Assembly: GCF_030463535.1 (NCBI RefSeq)
Contig: NC_132879.1
Span: 44,225,970-44,289,969, forward strand
Origin: Salminus brasiliensis
Lineage: Eukaryota > Chordata > Actinopteri > Characiformes > Bryconidae
Length of the DNA stretch: 64,000 nucleotides
Direction of reading: 5' to 3'
Numbering within the stretch: the first letter of the stretch is position 1; the number at the start of each line of letters is the position of its first letter. Below are positions 13,260-25,719 of this stretch, piece after piece. Below the pieces are notes generated by a model, which was not told where the DNA came from, made no database searches, and was given only the letters and a program-made list of their open reading frames with translations. Both the position numbers and the translations under genes were made by a program.

Positions 13260-13396
13260 GTCAACCCATTCATCACCCATAGAGAGAGAGAAAAGAGAGA
13301 GAGAGAGAAACTGATGCTGATCTCATACTTCCTTGTGCTTTTTGTTTCTCTCTCTCTTCTTTTCTCTTTCTCTCTATGGGTGATGAATGGGTTGAC
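13260..13396. repeat. Long inverted repeat with GA/TC arms
   Basis: The left arm from 13260 (GTCAACCCATTCATCACCCA then a GA run) is matched by the right arm ending at 13396 (a CT run then TGGGTGATGAATGGGTTGAC). The first 28 bases of the arms are exact reverse complements, and pairing continues with interruptions into the GA/CT part. The spacer is about 40 bases. It could form a hairpin or a triplex, or be a decayed foldback element. Confidence 0.85.
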
Positions 13397-14700
13397 TTAA
13401 CCAACACAGACCTTATCAAAGCCATTATACTTTTACGTAAATCATTGGTCAAAGTCAAAGCAATCAAATACACTCAAATTTTAGTCACTGTATTATTATA
13501 TATCAAAAACAGAAACAATATTCAAAGTCTTTATGTTCATCCAAGCTATTATGTAATAGGTAAGAAAAATAAATATATTATACATTTATAAAGCAATTAA
13601 TAATAAGAGTGTTAGTGAATCCAATCCAATGACTCCCTTCAATGTTCATTCTGTCCACTGTTTTAATCATTCATCAGGAAGGAGGTTCCCAGTTGTTTAT
13701 GTATTGACCCCTGCCTGTGGCAATGCGTGTTGGACTCCATAAAAAAGCTACCAAATACCACTTCCTCGACATTACCTTGTATAGTATTTTACATAGACAT
13801 AATCACATACAGGTGCAGACAATATATGTTTGTTTTCTGTGAACATGAACACATTTGAATCATATACATGTTATGCTTTACCTTCCCAGTTCAGAGCATA
13901 ACCTAGAAAGCTAATTTGAGACTTTGTACAGTGTTAGACAAATCCATGTTTGAAAAGGCTACCAAATAGAACCGGAAACTTGCATACTTAGCAAAAAAGA
14001 TTCTGTATTAAACTAAGAAAAGATTTTTTTTTTTTTTACTGAACAGAAGATGTATTTTAATGGGTTCTTTACAGAACTAGACACAAGTAATTTCATCAAA
14101 GAGAAGAACCATTTAACCAGGTAAATGACCCTTTAAACGTTCAAATCGCCAAAGATCATAGAACCACCGCCTCTACTAAAGGATGCCTGAAGAAGCATTT
14201 TTTTCCCATCAAACCATTCAATCTACCATTTAGAAACCTACATCTTGAAGAGAACTTCAAACTTATTTTCAAGTTTATATATTTTTATAATAAGTTATTT
14301 ATAAGTTTCTGTAAATAAACCGTTCAAGTTTACATTGATATGCATGTTGTTGTTTTTTTTTAAATTTAAATCCATAAAAATGAGAAACTTAAAAAATATT
14401 TTTGTCTCATTTTTTTTATTATTATTATTTACACAACTGAATTTGTGAATAATGAGTGTCCTATTATCAAACTCCAACACTTCCTCAGCTAGTCTACTGT
14501 ACTGAAACGCTCTCTTATAGAAGTGTCACCATAAATTGCTGAGCTTGTCAATCTAGACAGGAGGCCATTTAAAGATCCTGAGGAGATCCCGAGAGCACAA
14601 TAATTTCCACCACCTTGCCCTTGAAGTCTCCACCTCCTCCTCACTCTATTGACTTGACATTTTTCAGCCTGACATGTCCATGCAATGGCTTTACACCCTT
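13397..14700. other. Intergenic, AT-rich
   Basis: No gene seen. It contains a poly(T) run near 14025-14036 and AT-rich low-complexity sequence near 14340-14430. Confidence 0.5.
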
Positions 14701-15099
14701 CACAGTCATTCATTGTAAAAAAAACTGATGGATGTGCCCTTTGGCCTGGTTAAATGGAGTGTTTTAAGCAGTGCAACCACCGAGATGCAGCAGAGCAAGG
14801 GTTAAATGTCTCCAAGCCACCTGTGACTCTTAAGAGTAGGGCTGCTGGAGTCTAGCCCCCTCCTTTCTCCCATCTCCACGCTACCTCCTACACTTTCTAC
14901 CACAAAAGAGAAGGGTAAAAAAAAAGTGCTGGGCTGGCAATAAGTAGCCAGGGCACGCTCAGAAGAAGACAAACTTGCACACATTTCCATAACACACACA
15001 CATATTCACACACCCCCTTTTTCTAGCTCAACCAGCTGTCAGGGGTACAGCCTTGAGGGAATAGCACTAACAACAATACAAATCTAATAAGGCTGTGTC

Positions 15100-15257
15100 T
15101 TCTCATGCATGGACGGGACAGAGTGAGGCTGGAAGAGAGCAGAGTGGACCGGTAGCAGAAGCCTCAAGAAAAGGGGACCAGCAGCCCCAGATCCTGAAAC
15201 CTACCCTGCACCTCAACCTGCTCAAGCACAGCTAGTCTCTGTGTCTGAAGGAAGCAG
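15100..15257 (+). other. KERA: Candidate noncoding first exon of KERA (5' UTR)
   Basis: A GC-richer, purine-rich stretch ends in a good donor, GAAGCAG|GTAATG, at 15257. It lies upstream of KERA in the right orientation. The 5' boundary is a guess. A second candidate donor occurs at 18892, so this assignment rests on splice-site appearance only. Confidence 0.35.
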
Positions 15258-18200
15258 GTAATGTATTTTTTTATGTATTTAACATTAAAAAAATCTTTAT
15301 TAATGTTGGTGATTTTGGGATGACACACCAAAATCTGTTAATGAAGATCTCTGGAAACACCTGTAAAGGTGTCAGAGAGGTTCTTTTGTAAGGTGCTATG
15401 GTTGTCTGAAGAAATATTTAACAGAGCACAATCTCTGTAAGTGAAATGTACATGTAAAAGCTTCTATACCAAGGACTATATGTCTAGCCCAAGAACATTT
15501 TGGGAGCCTATATTTAAAGAGTGTTCGTCTCTGATTGCAGATGGAGAAGTGTTGTGTGAGAGCAGCCTGTATCAAAATAGCTGTATCAATACACAGCATC
15601 AGTAAGCTTGATAAGCAGAGAGATGTTTGTGTGACTGTTGTCTTCTGCAGTTTTACATGATTAGCTATCAAATCTGTGCATGGGTGTATCAGAAGTGAGC
15701 ACTGTACTACACTCTTGGAATAAAGATCTGTGAAGGGTTCTTTATTAGGGGCAATGGTTCTTTAGAGAACCATGACACTGCAAAGACCAATTTGGTTGCT
15801 TAAATTGTTCTTTGCCTGGCTTAAATGTTCTTCAGATTGGTGGGAAAACATCTGTAACTATTTTTTATGGTATGATTCAACACCGAAAATGGTTCCACTA
15901 TCGCCTTTTGGCTTGGCATGAGGGCTTAATTAAATCTTTGCATTTATGAGAGTAGGGATAAAAATTGGATTTCACCACAGCTGTCGAACAGAACTGCATC
16001 CAAGAGCTGAGCTAGCACACAATCACATGTTATTAGCATAACTGGCCAAGTCACAAAGTCTCGTCCAGGAAATGAATCTGATCAGGTTTTGGGGCATGTG
16101 GTTCCCTTTAGATGGTACAAGCAAAGGCCAACTCTTGTCTCCACAGACTTTTGTCATTGACATGCAGACTTTTGTTATTGCCCCATTTCTGAGTCAGCAA
16201 GTCAGCCCTTGGGCCTAAGCCTCTTGATGTTTTTGAGACCTTTTTCTTTGCTAGGACATGTGAAATAAATTTTTAAAAATGGCACTACAGCAATATGAAA
16301 TTCATACTCTTAGTCCTAAATCTAATAAGTTTAATTGTATTTTCCTCCTTTCATTCAATCAGCCACTGCCAAAGTAACGTTATTCTCCCACAGGGCCTGG
16401 ATTACACCTCTACTTTTTGTAGATTTCTGAAGTATTTAACATAGATTCGTACACATTTCCAGCATGTGATTTAAACAATCGCTGAGCAGCAGATACCCAC
16501 GGTGCAAAGACATCTGTGCATAAGAGTGTTACTCCAAACAGATGTGGATTCCATTGTGGAAACCCATCCAACCACGCCTTTCTGAAACTAGACGTTTAAC
16601 ATAGGATCTCTCTCATAATGTACTCAAGAGGCCTTGCATAAAATCAGCAATACAACAATGTTGAAATGTGTTAATACTCTAAAATGTAAAATATATATAT
16701 ATATATATATTTTTTTATTTATTTATTTTTTTTTTTTTTCGTGTGTGTGTGTGTGTGTGTTTTCAGATGTTCTAACATTATCAGTGCCTACTTGTTGTTT
16801 TCCAATGGGATTTGAAGTCTCTAAATATCTAAATCTAAAGTCAGATACATCTGTTAAAGTCTAAGGCTGTGACTGAATTGGATCTCTACTCCCTCAATAG
16901 TATTGTGCTATATAGGGAGTGAAGTAGTGGTAGAAACATAAATGAATTCAGACACTTCCTCATCATCATTGTAATGCCGCTGCACCAGTCGCATGAACAA
17001 AGCTCCATACACACACCAACTGTATTCTGAATCAGTAAAAGCATTGTACTGTTCATGGAATAATCTGGGATGCTGCTTAGCAACATAAGCCTCCCATTAA
17101 GAAACTACATGAGGAAAAAAAAAAAATTCACAGCCTGCGTTTGCTTGTAACCATCTTGTCAACTTCAATTCATTCTGCTGTCTGTTGCTTAGTAATGCCA
17201 TTCACGATGCATTTTGGTCCCCATTCAGCTGATGTTGTGAGCTACAATGTTTACTAAATATTATGAGTGCCTTGTTGGTGACTATATTAAAGATATCAGA
17301 AGAAAAAATGTCTGACATACTCAATAGTGCTCTAAAGCATAAATAGAATGCTGTTTCGGTCACAGCTAAAGTTTGATACATTTGTTAAAAGCATTGAACA
17401 TTTCTGAAAGAAAAAAAGACTCTAGCAAGGGAGACAATCAAAACTGACCTGGTTAAAAGGTGATAAGTTCAAGTTGCGTTATGAACAAATATTTGAAGAT
17501 TTGAAAGTATAAAAAGAAATGTAAGAGAGAAAACTTTGGGTTATTTTTTATTCTCACTGCTGCTCATGGGCCTAATCGCTCTACAAGGGCTTAGTGACTT
17601 TATACAGTAAGCTGTAAACTCTATGTTGGCCTTTAAAGTACACTGAGAGTTTGGATTTGTCAGTATTCTTCAGGACTTCCTGTTAATAAATGGTTTTAGA
17701 TTGCACTGTAGGATTAGGTAGCTGTTTACACCATTACAATGTTCCTTTTTCTAATAGTACCACCCTAGACACTCCATGCTGGATAAAGGTTTTGGATTGT
17801 GGGTAATCATGGATTAGGATCCTCCTGAGGCTCTGAAAAGCCAGTTATATGGGATTAACAAGGCATTGCACTGTTTAAGTGGCATAAAAGGAAATGAGTA
17901 CAATCCAATGACAAAATGAGATTTGCAAAGAGCGGTCTATTACACTGTTCCATCATAGGTCAGACTGGGCCCTGTTGCTTTAAAGATTGATATAATGTTA
18001 AACACTGAGTGATGGGAAAAGTTGAGAAACACATACTAAAAAGTGAATGCAGTGCTTCATAATGTCACATTCGGCAAGGTCAAAACTATTACCATGAACT
18101 AGCCCATGAGAACCAACCAAGACATTAGTTGATAGTGACATGATTTACATTATATGGTTCTTCACACTCATGCGCTTAAGTTTTTTTTTTTTTTGAAGTT

Positions 18201-18800
18201 TTGTCCATTGAAAAGTTCTTTAGAAAACCAAAAGTGGTCCTTCTAAGGCATCACACCAAAACATCCAGAATTATTATTCAGCAATTACATGAAAAAACAC
18301 AGAATTGGTTTAATTATTTTTAATAAGAGGTTCTATGGTCTTTAAGAAGGGGTATACTGTGGTGGGTCAGATTATTCACATTAAAAATAAAATACTCCAT
18401 GTTTCCTATATTTTGTTTGATATTTTGTAATGCAACATCCTCTTTGGTCCCTTACTGAAATAGAATGGGGTCAGAGACTCTGCTCTAAGATGCCCTGAGA
18501 TTCCTTATACGTTCCCTATTGTGTGACTGAGACACATGTTTGCACAGGAGATGAAAACAAGAAACAGGTGGCAGCGTAAGGGTAAAGAGGAGGATGAAGG
18601 GTGTGGTGGAGTGTGGAGGCGCATGGCCTCATTATAACTGGGCCACAGCCCAAGTCCTCTGGTGCCACCCTGACACGCCAGCTTAGACACAATCCAGCAT
18701 CACGGGATTATGACCCTTGATCTTGAGAGGCTATGATTGGCTGAGAAGGTGTCTAGTGTGTGTGTCTGTAGAGGGATCATTCAGGGCTTCCAACACTACA
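15258..18800. other. Noncoding, probable KERA intron 1 or upstream region
   Basis: No coding exon seen. A composite simple repeat lies at 16689-16760. A poly(T) run lies near 18181-18194. The rest is unremarkable AT-rich sequence. Confidence 0.5.
16689..16760. repeat. Composite (AT)n-poly(T)-(GT)n repeat
   Basis: AT dinucleotides pass into T-rich sequence and then about ten GT units. Confidence 0.9.
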
Positions 18801-18839
18801 AATACGAGTAGAGATGAATAGAGGAGCCCAGTGCTGGAA

Positions 18840-18892
18840 CATCATTGCAAAATATACAGGCTTTAGGACAACCTGAGGACAAGAGGACCAAG
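18840..18892 (+). other. KERA: Alternative candidate 5' UTR exon of KERA
   Basis: A purine-rich segment ends in the donor ACCAAG|GTAGGAC at 18892, about 2.5 kb before the KERA coding exon. An inverted CCAAT box (ATTGGCTGA) lies about 110 bases upstream, near 18735. It competes with, or adds to, the exon proposed at 15257. Confidence 0.3.
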
Positions 18893-19869
18893 GTAGGACT
18901 GGAATCATTTTGCTGTGTTTGTGCATTAGCAAATAGGGCAGATAGAGTATAGCTTCCCCATGGCAGGAAAAAGACAAGAGGCATTATGGGGTGATTCAAT
19001 TTATATGTCGTTTTTGAAAGCTGTGATATCCATTTTTGTGAACATATATTTCCATCTTTAATATGCTGTTGTCATCCCGCAGTTAATCTACAGTGATGAG
19101 ATCACACACTGATGAAAGGTATTATTAATTTATCGGTTATCTGTTACAGTGTATCTACGTGGACACTGTCCCTAGCATTTAAACTGTCTGCAGGCTGACA
19201 GCAAGATGGAATGTCAGTTTAGGGTTCACTTTGACGGGGTCATGCTAAGACTGTGAGGCAGGTGGGGCTGGCATCTAATTGATATCATTACCAGGTGTCC
19301 AGATCTTCTCTTTGATCTCGTACTGCTCATGAGGAATCTGAACCTCTGGAGAGTCTGGAGAATCAAAATATGAGCTCCATACGGCCAATACCAGATGTAC
19401 GACTTGTGGATTGTTGGATATACCATTTTCAAGATAGGAACATACAGAACATATCAAATCTAAGATATCTTATAAATAGTACATTAAATTGTTGAATGCT
19501 TGCTCGCTTTCATTCCTCCACTGCCTCTTGTTCTTGGATAGACAACTTTTTCTACAGCCATAACAGTGTTTATATATATGAGCAAATAATACAACAAGCA
19601 AATTATGGACAAACTGAACAGAAGTGTTAGTTTAAAAAGTAGACCCAGTGGTCTCAAGGGTTGACTTCATTGTGTGAGATGTACTTGGATATTTAATGAA
19701 GGAGTCAGTCATGGATATGCACATGTTCACTGTGTGTGGCTGAATTATGGATCTAATCCAGAATACCACCCAAGATGTGACTACAAGTCTCAGATTTGGA
19801 GACTTTGGAGGTTTCTTTGCACTCAATGACCCATGACTCAAGACTTTATACCCTTAACGTTCTGTTATT

Positions 19870-20060
19870 TGTTGTGATATCCGGTGTCCAGAGGAAGATG
19901 AGTTCCCCTTCTGAGTCTTGGTTCCCCTTAAAGTTTCTTCCTCTCAGTTTAAGGCAGTTTTTCCTTGCCACTTTTGCCTTTAGATAGCTTTGTGCTATCT
20001 GCTTTGTGATAACATTTGTTGTAAAAGGCGCTATATGATTAAATTTAAATTGAACTAAAT
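19870..20060 (+). mobile_element. LINE-type 3' tail fragment
   Basis: The block GAGTCTTGGTTCC..TTTCTTCCTC...TTTTTCCTTGCCAC...GGCGCTATATGATTAAATT is the familiar 3' tail of fish non-LTR elements, which end in a GCGCTATA-type motif and an AT tail. A related segment occurs in the opposite orientation at 61190-61450. The clade cannot be fixed from the tail. Confidence 0.65.
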
Positions 20061-21396
20061 TGAAATAATATGGACCATAGTAATTAGTGTAGTGACTTGA
20101 AATTCTACAGTAAGTTTTTGTACAGTCATTTATTGGGTAGTTTTATATTCAAGAAGTACAGTATGTGGCATGCTTCTCACTCAACCAGATATTACATATG
20201 CCTTTGTGCTATTTGCTGTGAGACTGGTGTCCCATTATTATATCCAGACTATTAAGGAAATAAGCTATCCTTTCAGAATTGGCCTCCGATCTACATTGTA
20301 TCAAACACATACATTCCAAACAGAATCGATTTTCATATTGTCAGATATTTAGACAGACCAATGAACATGATCTTAATTTACAGCAGGATCCGGCGCAACA
20401 TCCCAGATTACGAACTGTGACTTTGTTTGCTTGAATTGCTGGTGTGATTTACTGCCAGCTCTGATGTCACCATTGTCTGAATGGAAGAACTAATCATGAT
20501 GTCATTCTTAAGGGAGTTAAAGTTGACCTGGCAATGCTTCCTGCATTTAAGAGGATTAGTTCATAGCAGGAATAACATTAAGGCATCTGTTCTTCTTCAG
20601 AGAGTTTATATGGGGCCATATGGGGCTGGCTATAGGGTCTTTTGTTTAAATGGAAGATGTTAGGTAACTATATAAATATATAAATATAACTATATAAACT
20701 ATATAAATATAGTTAAAAGAAATACTGTGTAGACAAACCCAGACAAACCAATTTCTCATCAATGTAAAATGAATCATGATAGAGTAAATTAGTATGCTAG
20801 TAACCAGTAGTATTCTAGCAAGAATATGTGACTCAATAAGACCTTATCCAGAACAAGTAGGGACATTTACATAGGCAAATATAAAACCTAGTCCTATTTT
20901 CAAAGAAAATAAATGAACAACCAATTGACAAACATTGCTTATTGTAGAATTCAGTCTAGAACAAACCATAATTAATGAAATTCAGAAACTACCCAGCATC
21001 AGATGTGATATAGGCATTGTTTTTTGGGTCTGGCTGGCCCGCCATGACTTTATTTATCCCAAAAAGAGCCGATGATATGTGTTTAGTCTGTCTCATTCTG
21101 TCCAAATTCATCCCAAAGTGGACTTTTCAGACCACATATAGCCCTAAAGAAGCCATTAAAATAATTTTATGTAAATGTTGGGTACAAACCCAAAGTGTCC
21201 TTTCTAAACATAATCAAAAAATACATTTTGAGGACCTAAAAAAAAGACACCTTTTCAGCTTTTACTTTTCAAACAAATATCAATGTTGTTAAGACATCAT
21301 GCAAAGTCGTCTTTTCAACATATTTTTGCTCTGGGCGTAATGGTTAGATAAGTTGACTAATGTTTGGCTCTCTGTTGTATATCTGTGTTTCAATAG
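20061..21396. other. Noncoding upstream of KERA coding exon 1
   Basis: No exon seen apart from the KERA acceptor at its right edge. A short AT repeat (TATAAATATA units) lies near 20670-20712. Confidence 0.5.
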
Positions 21397-21397
21397 G

Positions 21398-23381
21398 ATG
21401 AGCTTCAACATGGAGCTGTTCTTCACTGCATTTGCAGTGCTTCTGCTAGCAGTCTCAGTGAGCTCTCAGGAAATGCCTTACGAACACCTGCTATCCCAGC
21501 TGCAGGCATGTCCCAAAGAGTGCCGCTGTCCTCCAAGCTTTCCCAATGCTGTCTACTGTGATAACAGGGCACTGAAGCGCATTCCCAAGATCCCTCCTTT
21601 CACCTGGTACCTGTACTTGCAGAACAACCTCATTGATGTACTTTCAGCTGATGCCCTCCGTAATGCCACGCAGCTTAAGTGGATCAACCTCAACCGCAAC
21701 AAAATCTCGAATGAGGGTGTGGAGGAAGACGCCCTGAAAGCCATGACCAGTCTGGTGCATTTCTACATGGATGACAACCTCTTGACTTCTGTACCCTCCC
21801 CTCTACCCCCCATGCTAGAGCAGCTGCGCCTCTCCAGGAACAGGATCTCAAAGATCCCGTCTGGTGTCTTTTCTGGGATGACTCATCTCACCCTGCTAGA
21901 CCTACAGGGGAATAAACTACAGGATGATGCAGTAACTGAGGTTAGCCTTAAAGGCCTTAGTAATCTGGTTCAGATCAACCTGGCAAAGAACCAGCTGAGC
22001 AACATGCCTCCTGGTCTGCCCCCTACCACTGCACAGCTCTACCTGGATGGCAACAATATTGAAAAGATCCCTGCCGAGTATTTCAAAGGACTCCCCAAGA
22101 TTGCTTTCCTACGGCTTAACCGCAACAAGCTAGCCAATGAAGGGTTCCCAAATAATGTGTTTAATATCTCTAGTATGCTGGACCTGCAGCTTTCCTACAA
22201 CAAGCTTACAGAGGTGCCAGTCATTCCTTCTGGCCTTGAGCATCTTCACCTAGACCACAACAAAATCAAGAGTAAGTATGCATCAACACATCACTTATTC
22301 AAATGGATTGAAATGCCACTTTTAAAATGTTCTTGATGGTCCTGGGTTCCTGGAGTTCTTGAGCACCTATGTTGCCTTGCCAGCCTAGTGTCAAGAGGAA
22401 ATCCTACATATGTAAGAAAAATTTGTGGATTTGTATTCCGTGTGTACTAAATACAGTTCCACCATTGTGCATATGACCATCATACTTATGCAACCTAGAC
22501 CTAGACACACAGAAATTCTAACCTAAACCAAGGATAAACTTACCTAACCCTTAACCTTTCCAATACCATAACCCTAAACTTAATCATTGTAAAATGTGAA
22601 ATTCTTACCATTTCTTCAGGAGCTTCCTTCCATCATTTCCCTCTTTATAATCACCATAATGGAGAAAAGTAGAATGCTATGGCACTGCTGTGTGTATTTG
22701 GCAAAACAGCGCCATGGATGGTAGATCCTTGTGAATTGTATCATTTGGGAGCTCTTTCATGAATTCTTAGTTCTGAACTGAACTTATGCGATCTTGCATG
22801 ATAAATCATAAGATTTTAGATTTGACAGATCTAGTAGCTTTCCATCCATAGTCTTGTCATTGCAACCTAAAGGGAGTCATGTTCTCTGGAAAATAAAAAA
22901 GAATAATTTGACATTAAAAGTACAGAAACACAACTGTTCATTTACAAACTCTTACAGCATGTCTTTGAAAAGGTTTCATCAGGCACCCAAATAGGTTTCC
23001 CTATATTAATAAAAGGAAAGAAAAGTATTTTCTTCTTAAACAGCAAGCAAGAAACACAACAAACCAACAAATCTGTTTTGCTTTATTAATTTTTGCTGTG
23101 TTCATCACAGACACCACATGAACCACTCCTCTTTTTATTATACATTTAGAGTTTTAACTTGGAATAACATGCCATTACACTGACTTCACATCCTTTCTAT
23201 CTTGACTACAGGTGTGAATGGCTCTGATTTATGCCCTGTGTCTGCTACCATGCTTGATGATTACTTTGAAGAGAAAGGCCCTAGACTCCGCTACCTCCGT
23301 CTTGATGGCAACGAAATCAAGCCCCCCATCCCCAGAGAGCTGATGGTCTGCTTCCGTCTTCTCAGGGCGATAGTCATATAA
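21398..23381 (+). CDS. KERA: Keratocan (class II small leucine-rich proteoglycan)
   Basis: Secreted corneal keratan-sulfate proteoglycan core, paralogue of the upstream lumican. There are two coding exons, 21398-22271 and 23212-23381, joined in phase 1 (donor AAGA|GTAAGT, acceptor CTACAG|GTGTG), giving 347 residues; human keratocan is 352. The signal peptide covers about residues 1-24. The cysteine cluster CPKECRC...C fits C-x3-C-x-C-x9-C. Keratocan-like features include WYLYLQNNLI, LHLDHNKIKS across the exon junction, and the C-terminal LRYLRLDGNEIKPPIP block followed by CFRLL. N-glycosylation sequons are NAT, NIS and NGS. The start is the first ATG, one base after the acceptor; a second in-frame ATG four codons later is an alternative. 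The exon phase and the split before the last exon are the same as in LUM. Confidence 0.96.
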
Positions 23382-24530
23382 ATCTATACCAAGAACCAGA
23401 TACGAACCAGACATACAAATTACTGACACTACGCAAACGGTTCAGAGCAGTTTACTTAAAGTATTCTGAGAAAACACACGTAGCACAGTAGTCAATATGT
23501 CTAGTAACAGCCAACATATGATGCTGAGATTTAGAGAATCTCCTGGTAATTCTTGCACATGTACACAGTACACAGTTTTTCGGGGATGCATTTGTAGACA
23601 GTTTCTGATGTGACTTCACTGTCAAAACCAATGTGCCTTCTTTTAATAATAGATGAAAGTTGTGTACAAGGGGAACTGCAATGTCTATAGTTTTCGTTCA
23701 TCCTGATGATCCTTAAGGTAACGCTCCGCTTTTTTTGGTCTATTTATTTTGCATTTTTCCGTTAAAGCATGTCATCTGATTGCGGTCAATCATTGCAGCG
23801 TACTTTGCTGTTTTTTCCTTTCAGTTATATTATATGTTTGTTCAGCCATGTCATACTGCTGTGTTGGACAGTGACTTTTTAATGGAGCCATGGATATGCT
23901 GAAAAGCATGTGCATTTTTTGTAGGATGTTTTATATGTACGATTGTGGTATGTTGTGGTAAGGCTGACGACAACTCTGCTGTGACAGCATCTTTGAGGTG
24001 TTTTTGAGTAGTTTGAGAATAGACAAAGAAAATCAAGCATTCACTTTACTAGGCCAATGTGTTACACATTTAACCAGTGGTGGAAAAGGTCAGAGCCCTG
24101 CTGCCCATGAAGGAGTTTCAGGGGATTTCGGTCCATTTCTATAACTATATACATTATAGCATGCATTGTCATATGCATGTGTTTTTTGTTTTTTTTTGTT
24201 TTTTTTTTCATAGCCAAAAACAACAACTTTGGATTGCTTTTTTTTGTTAAGCTATTTTTACAGTATGATGTGTTCTTGTTCTTTCAGATGATTTATTTTT
24301 ATTTTACTCCCTTGCTATGTCAGATCCTGCAGTTTATGTCAATGACACACGTCATATGAATTATGTGTTCTTTTAATTGTGCAACAAAAATGCTATGGCT
24401 ATAACCACAGAAGCAAAAGACTAAACAAATTAGAAAAAGGTGCTTTTTTATTAGTATTGTGCTCAGAACTGTAATGATTCATTGATATAAACCTGGGCAC
24501 AAATGGAATAAATGTCCTCTCTATTTTGTT
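23382..24530 (+). other. KERA: Probable KERA 3' UTR
   Basis: Noncoding and T-rich. The first AATAAA I found after the KERA stop is at 24507-24512, which would give a 3' UTR of about 1.1 kb. The extent is inferred. Confidence 0.4.
24507..24512 (+). promoter_or_regulatory. KERA: Candidate KERA poly(A) signal
   Basis: AATAAA on the plus strand, about 1.1 kb after the stop codon. Confidence 0.4.
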
Positions 24531-24899
24531 TTTACACTGCGCATCTACTAAGCAATGTGACAAAATCCTGCTAGTGAAGAGCAATGTGACAAACATCCTA
24601 AAGGATCGTTTATTTGATCAACTTTTCAGATTGTATCACACAGTAAGAGTACTAAAATTGGAATGAGTTGAATTTTTATGTTCTTCAGACTTGATTAAAT
24701 GACTATGATTCAGCATTCCCTTGTGAGGTGGTCTCATTTTTTTTTAAATGCATATCAAAATGTAGGCATCCTTATTTCTGTTCAAACACTTCACATATTC
24801 TCCCAACACTGCTAATTCTTATTTTCAGGCCCATCATAACAACACCAGTGCTGGAAAATGGAGCCAGGCATTGCATTCAGATATGCTAACACTTTACAT

Positions 24900-25115
24900 G
24901 GACTAAGATTCTGCCACTATGATTCGAGGGTCACTGGTTCGAATCCCAGGTCATGCTGCCTGGCTGCGCTGGCTACCTGGCAATGCTGCATTAGTTCAAA
25001 AAGAGAGGGTGGCTGACCCTCCTAGTGTTGGAGCATTGCTAGTGATCGAGGGAGTACATATGAATAGGGAATGGGCAATTGGCCTTCCAAATTGGGAAGA
25101 AAATGGGGTAAACTA
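24900..25115 (+). mobile_element. tRNA-derived SINE
   Basis: Contains a polymerase III B-box-like sequence, CTGGTTCGAATCCCAG, near 24936-24951. It is followed by a body (AGAGGGTGGCTGACC..CTCCTAGTGTTGGAGCATTGCTAGTGATCGAGGGAGT). The same body is present in reverse complement at about 39440-39570. A B box followed by a conserved non-tRNA body is SINE structure. Confidence 0.75.
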
Positions 25116-25139
25116 ATTTTAGTGTTCATTCTGAGGTGT

Positions 25140-25355
25140 GTTAAACTGTTTGACAGCACAATACCTTCAGGATGATTTAGCAGACTCTGGAGTGGTGGTA
25201 TACTGTTCTACTGTGCAGCAACACCTGCACAAATATGGCCTTCATGAAAGAGTCGCCAAAGCAAAAACCTTTTCTGCATCCTCACCTGAAAAAGAGTGCA
25301 GCATTTCATGAAAAAAAACAACTACAAAAATGTCTAAATACACCTCATGCGCAAG
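25140..25355 (+). mobile_element. Tc1-like transposase fragment (N-terminal DNA-binding part)
   Basis: A plus-strand reading frame gives LADSGVVVYCSTVQQHLHKY then GLHERVAKAK before a stop. This matches the helix-turn-helix region of Tc1 transposases (STV-x-x-x-LHK-x-GL-x-x-R). No catalytic domain follows; a poly(C) run interrupts the sequence. The fragment is dead. It lies immediately after the SINE. Confidence 0.8.
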
Positions 25356-25362
25356 CTGAAAG

Positions 25363-25384
25363 TCCCCCCCCCCCCCCCCCCCCC
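25363..25384. repeat. Poly(C) run
   Basis: About 20 consecutive C residues on the plus strand, inside the Tc1-like remnant. Such homopolymers are prone to length errors in assemblies. Confidence 0.95.
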
Positions 25385-25659
25385 AACCTAAAAATCATTA
25401 AAGGTTCTGGATAGACCTCAAGAGAGCAATAGATGCAAGACGGCCCAAGAATCTCACAGAACTAGAAGCCCCATTGGAAGAATAAGTGAAAATCCCCTAA
25501 GAATTCAAGAATTCAAAAAACACAGAAAGCTTTCACAACTTGTCATACTTGGCTAAAGGAGGTGTTGCTAAGCATTTATCATGCAGGGTGCATAAAGATA
25601 TGCATTGGGCCCTTTGAAAATCAAGCCATATTTCACTTTACTTTCCTATTCATAATAAC

Positions 25660-25695
25660 CAGAGGTGCCCAAACCTTTTCATGCCACTGTACGAA
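25660..25695. repeat. Transposon terminal sequence remnant
   Basis: The sequence CCAGAGGTGCCCAAACCTTTTCATGCCACTGTA closely resembles the segment at 33072-33105 and, in part, the terminal repeats of the element at 57250-57526. It probably marks the right end of the Tc1-like element starting near 25140. Confidence 0.6.
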
Positions 25696-25719
25696 GTGTG
25701 AGTGTAAAGAACCTTCTTA

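Noticed and set aside
24936-24951. Possible functional tRNA gene from the GGTTCGAATCC motif
   Set aside because: No cloverleaf can be drawn. The B box sits in a SINE head with a non-tRNA body repeated elsewhere in the window.
25363-25384. Poly(C) run considered as a regulatory or origin-like element
   Set aside because: Plain homopolymer inside a dead transposon.
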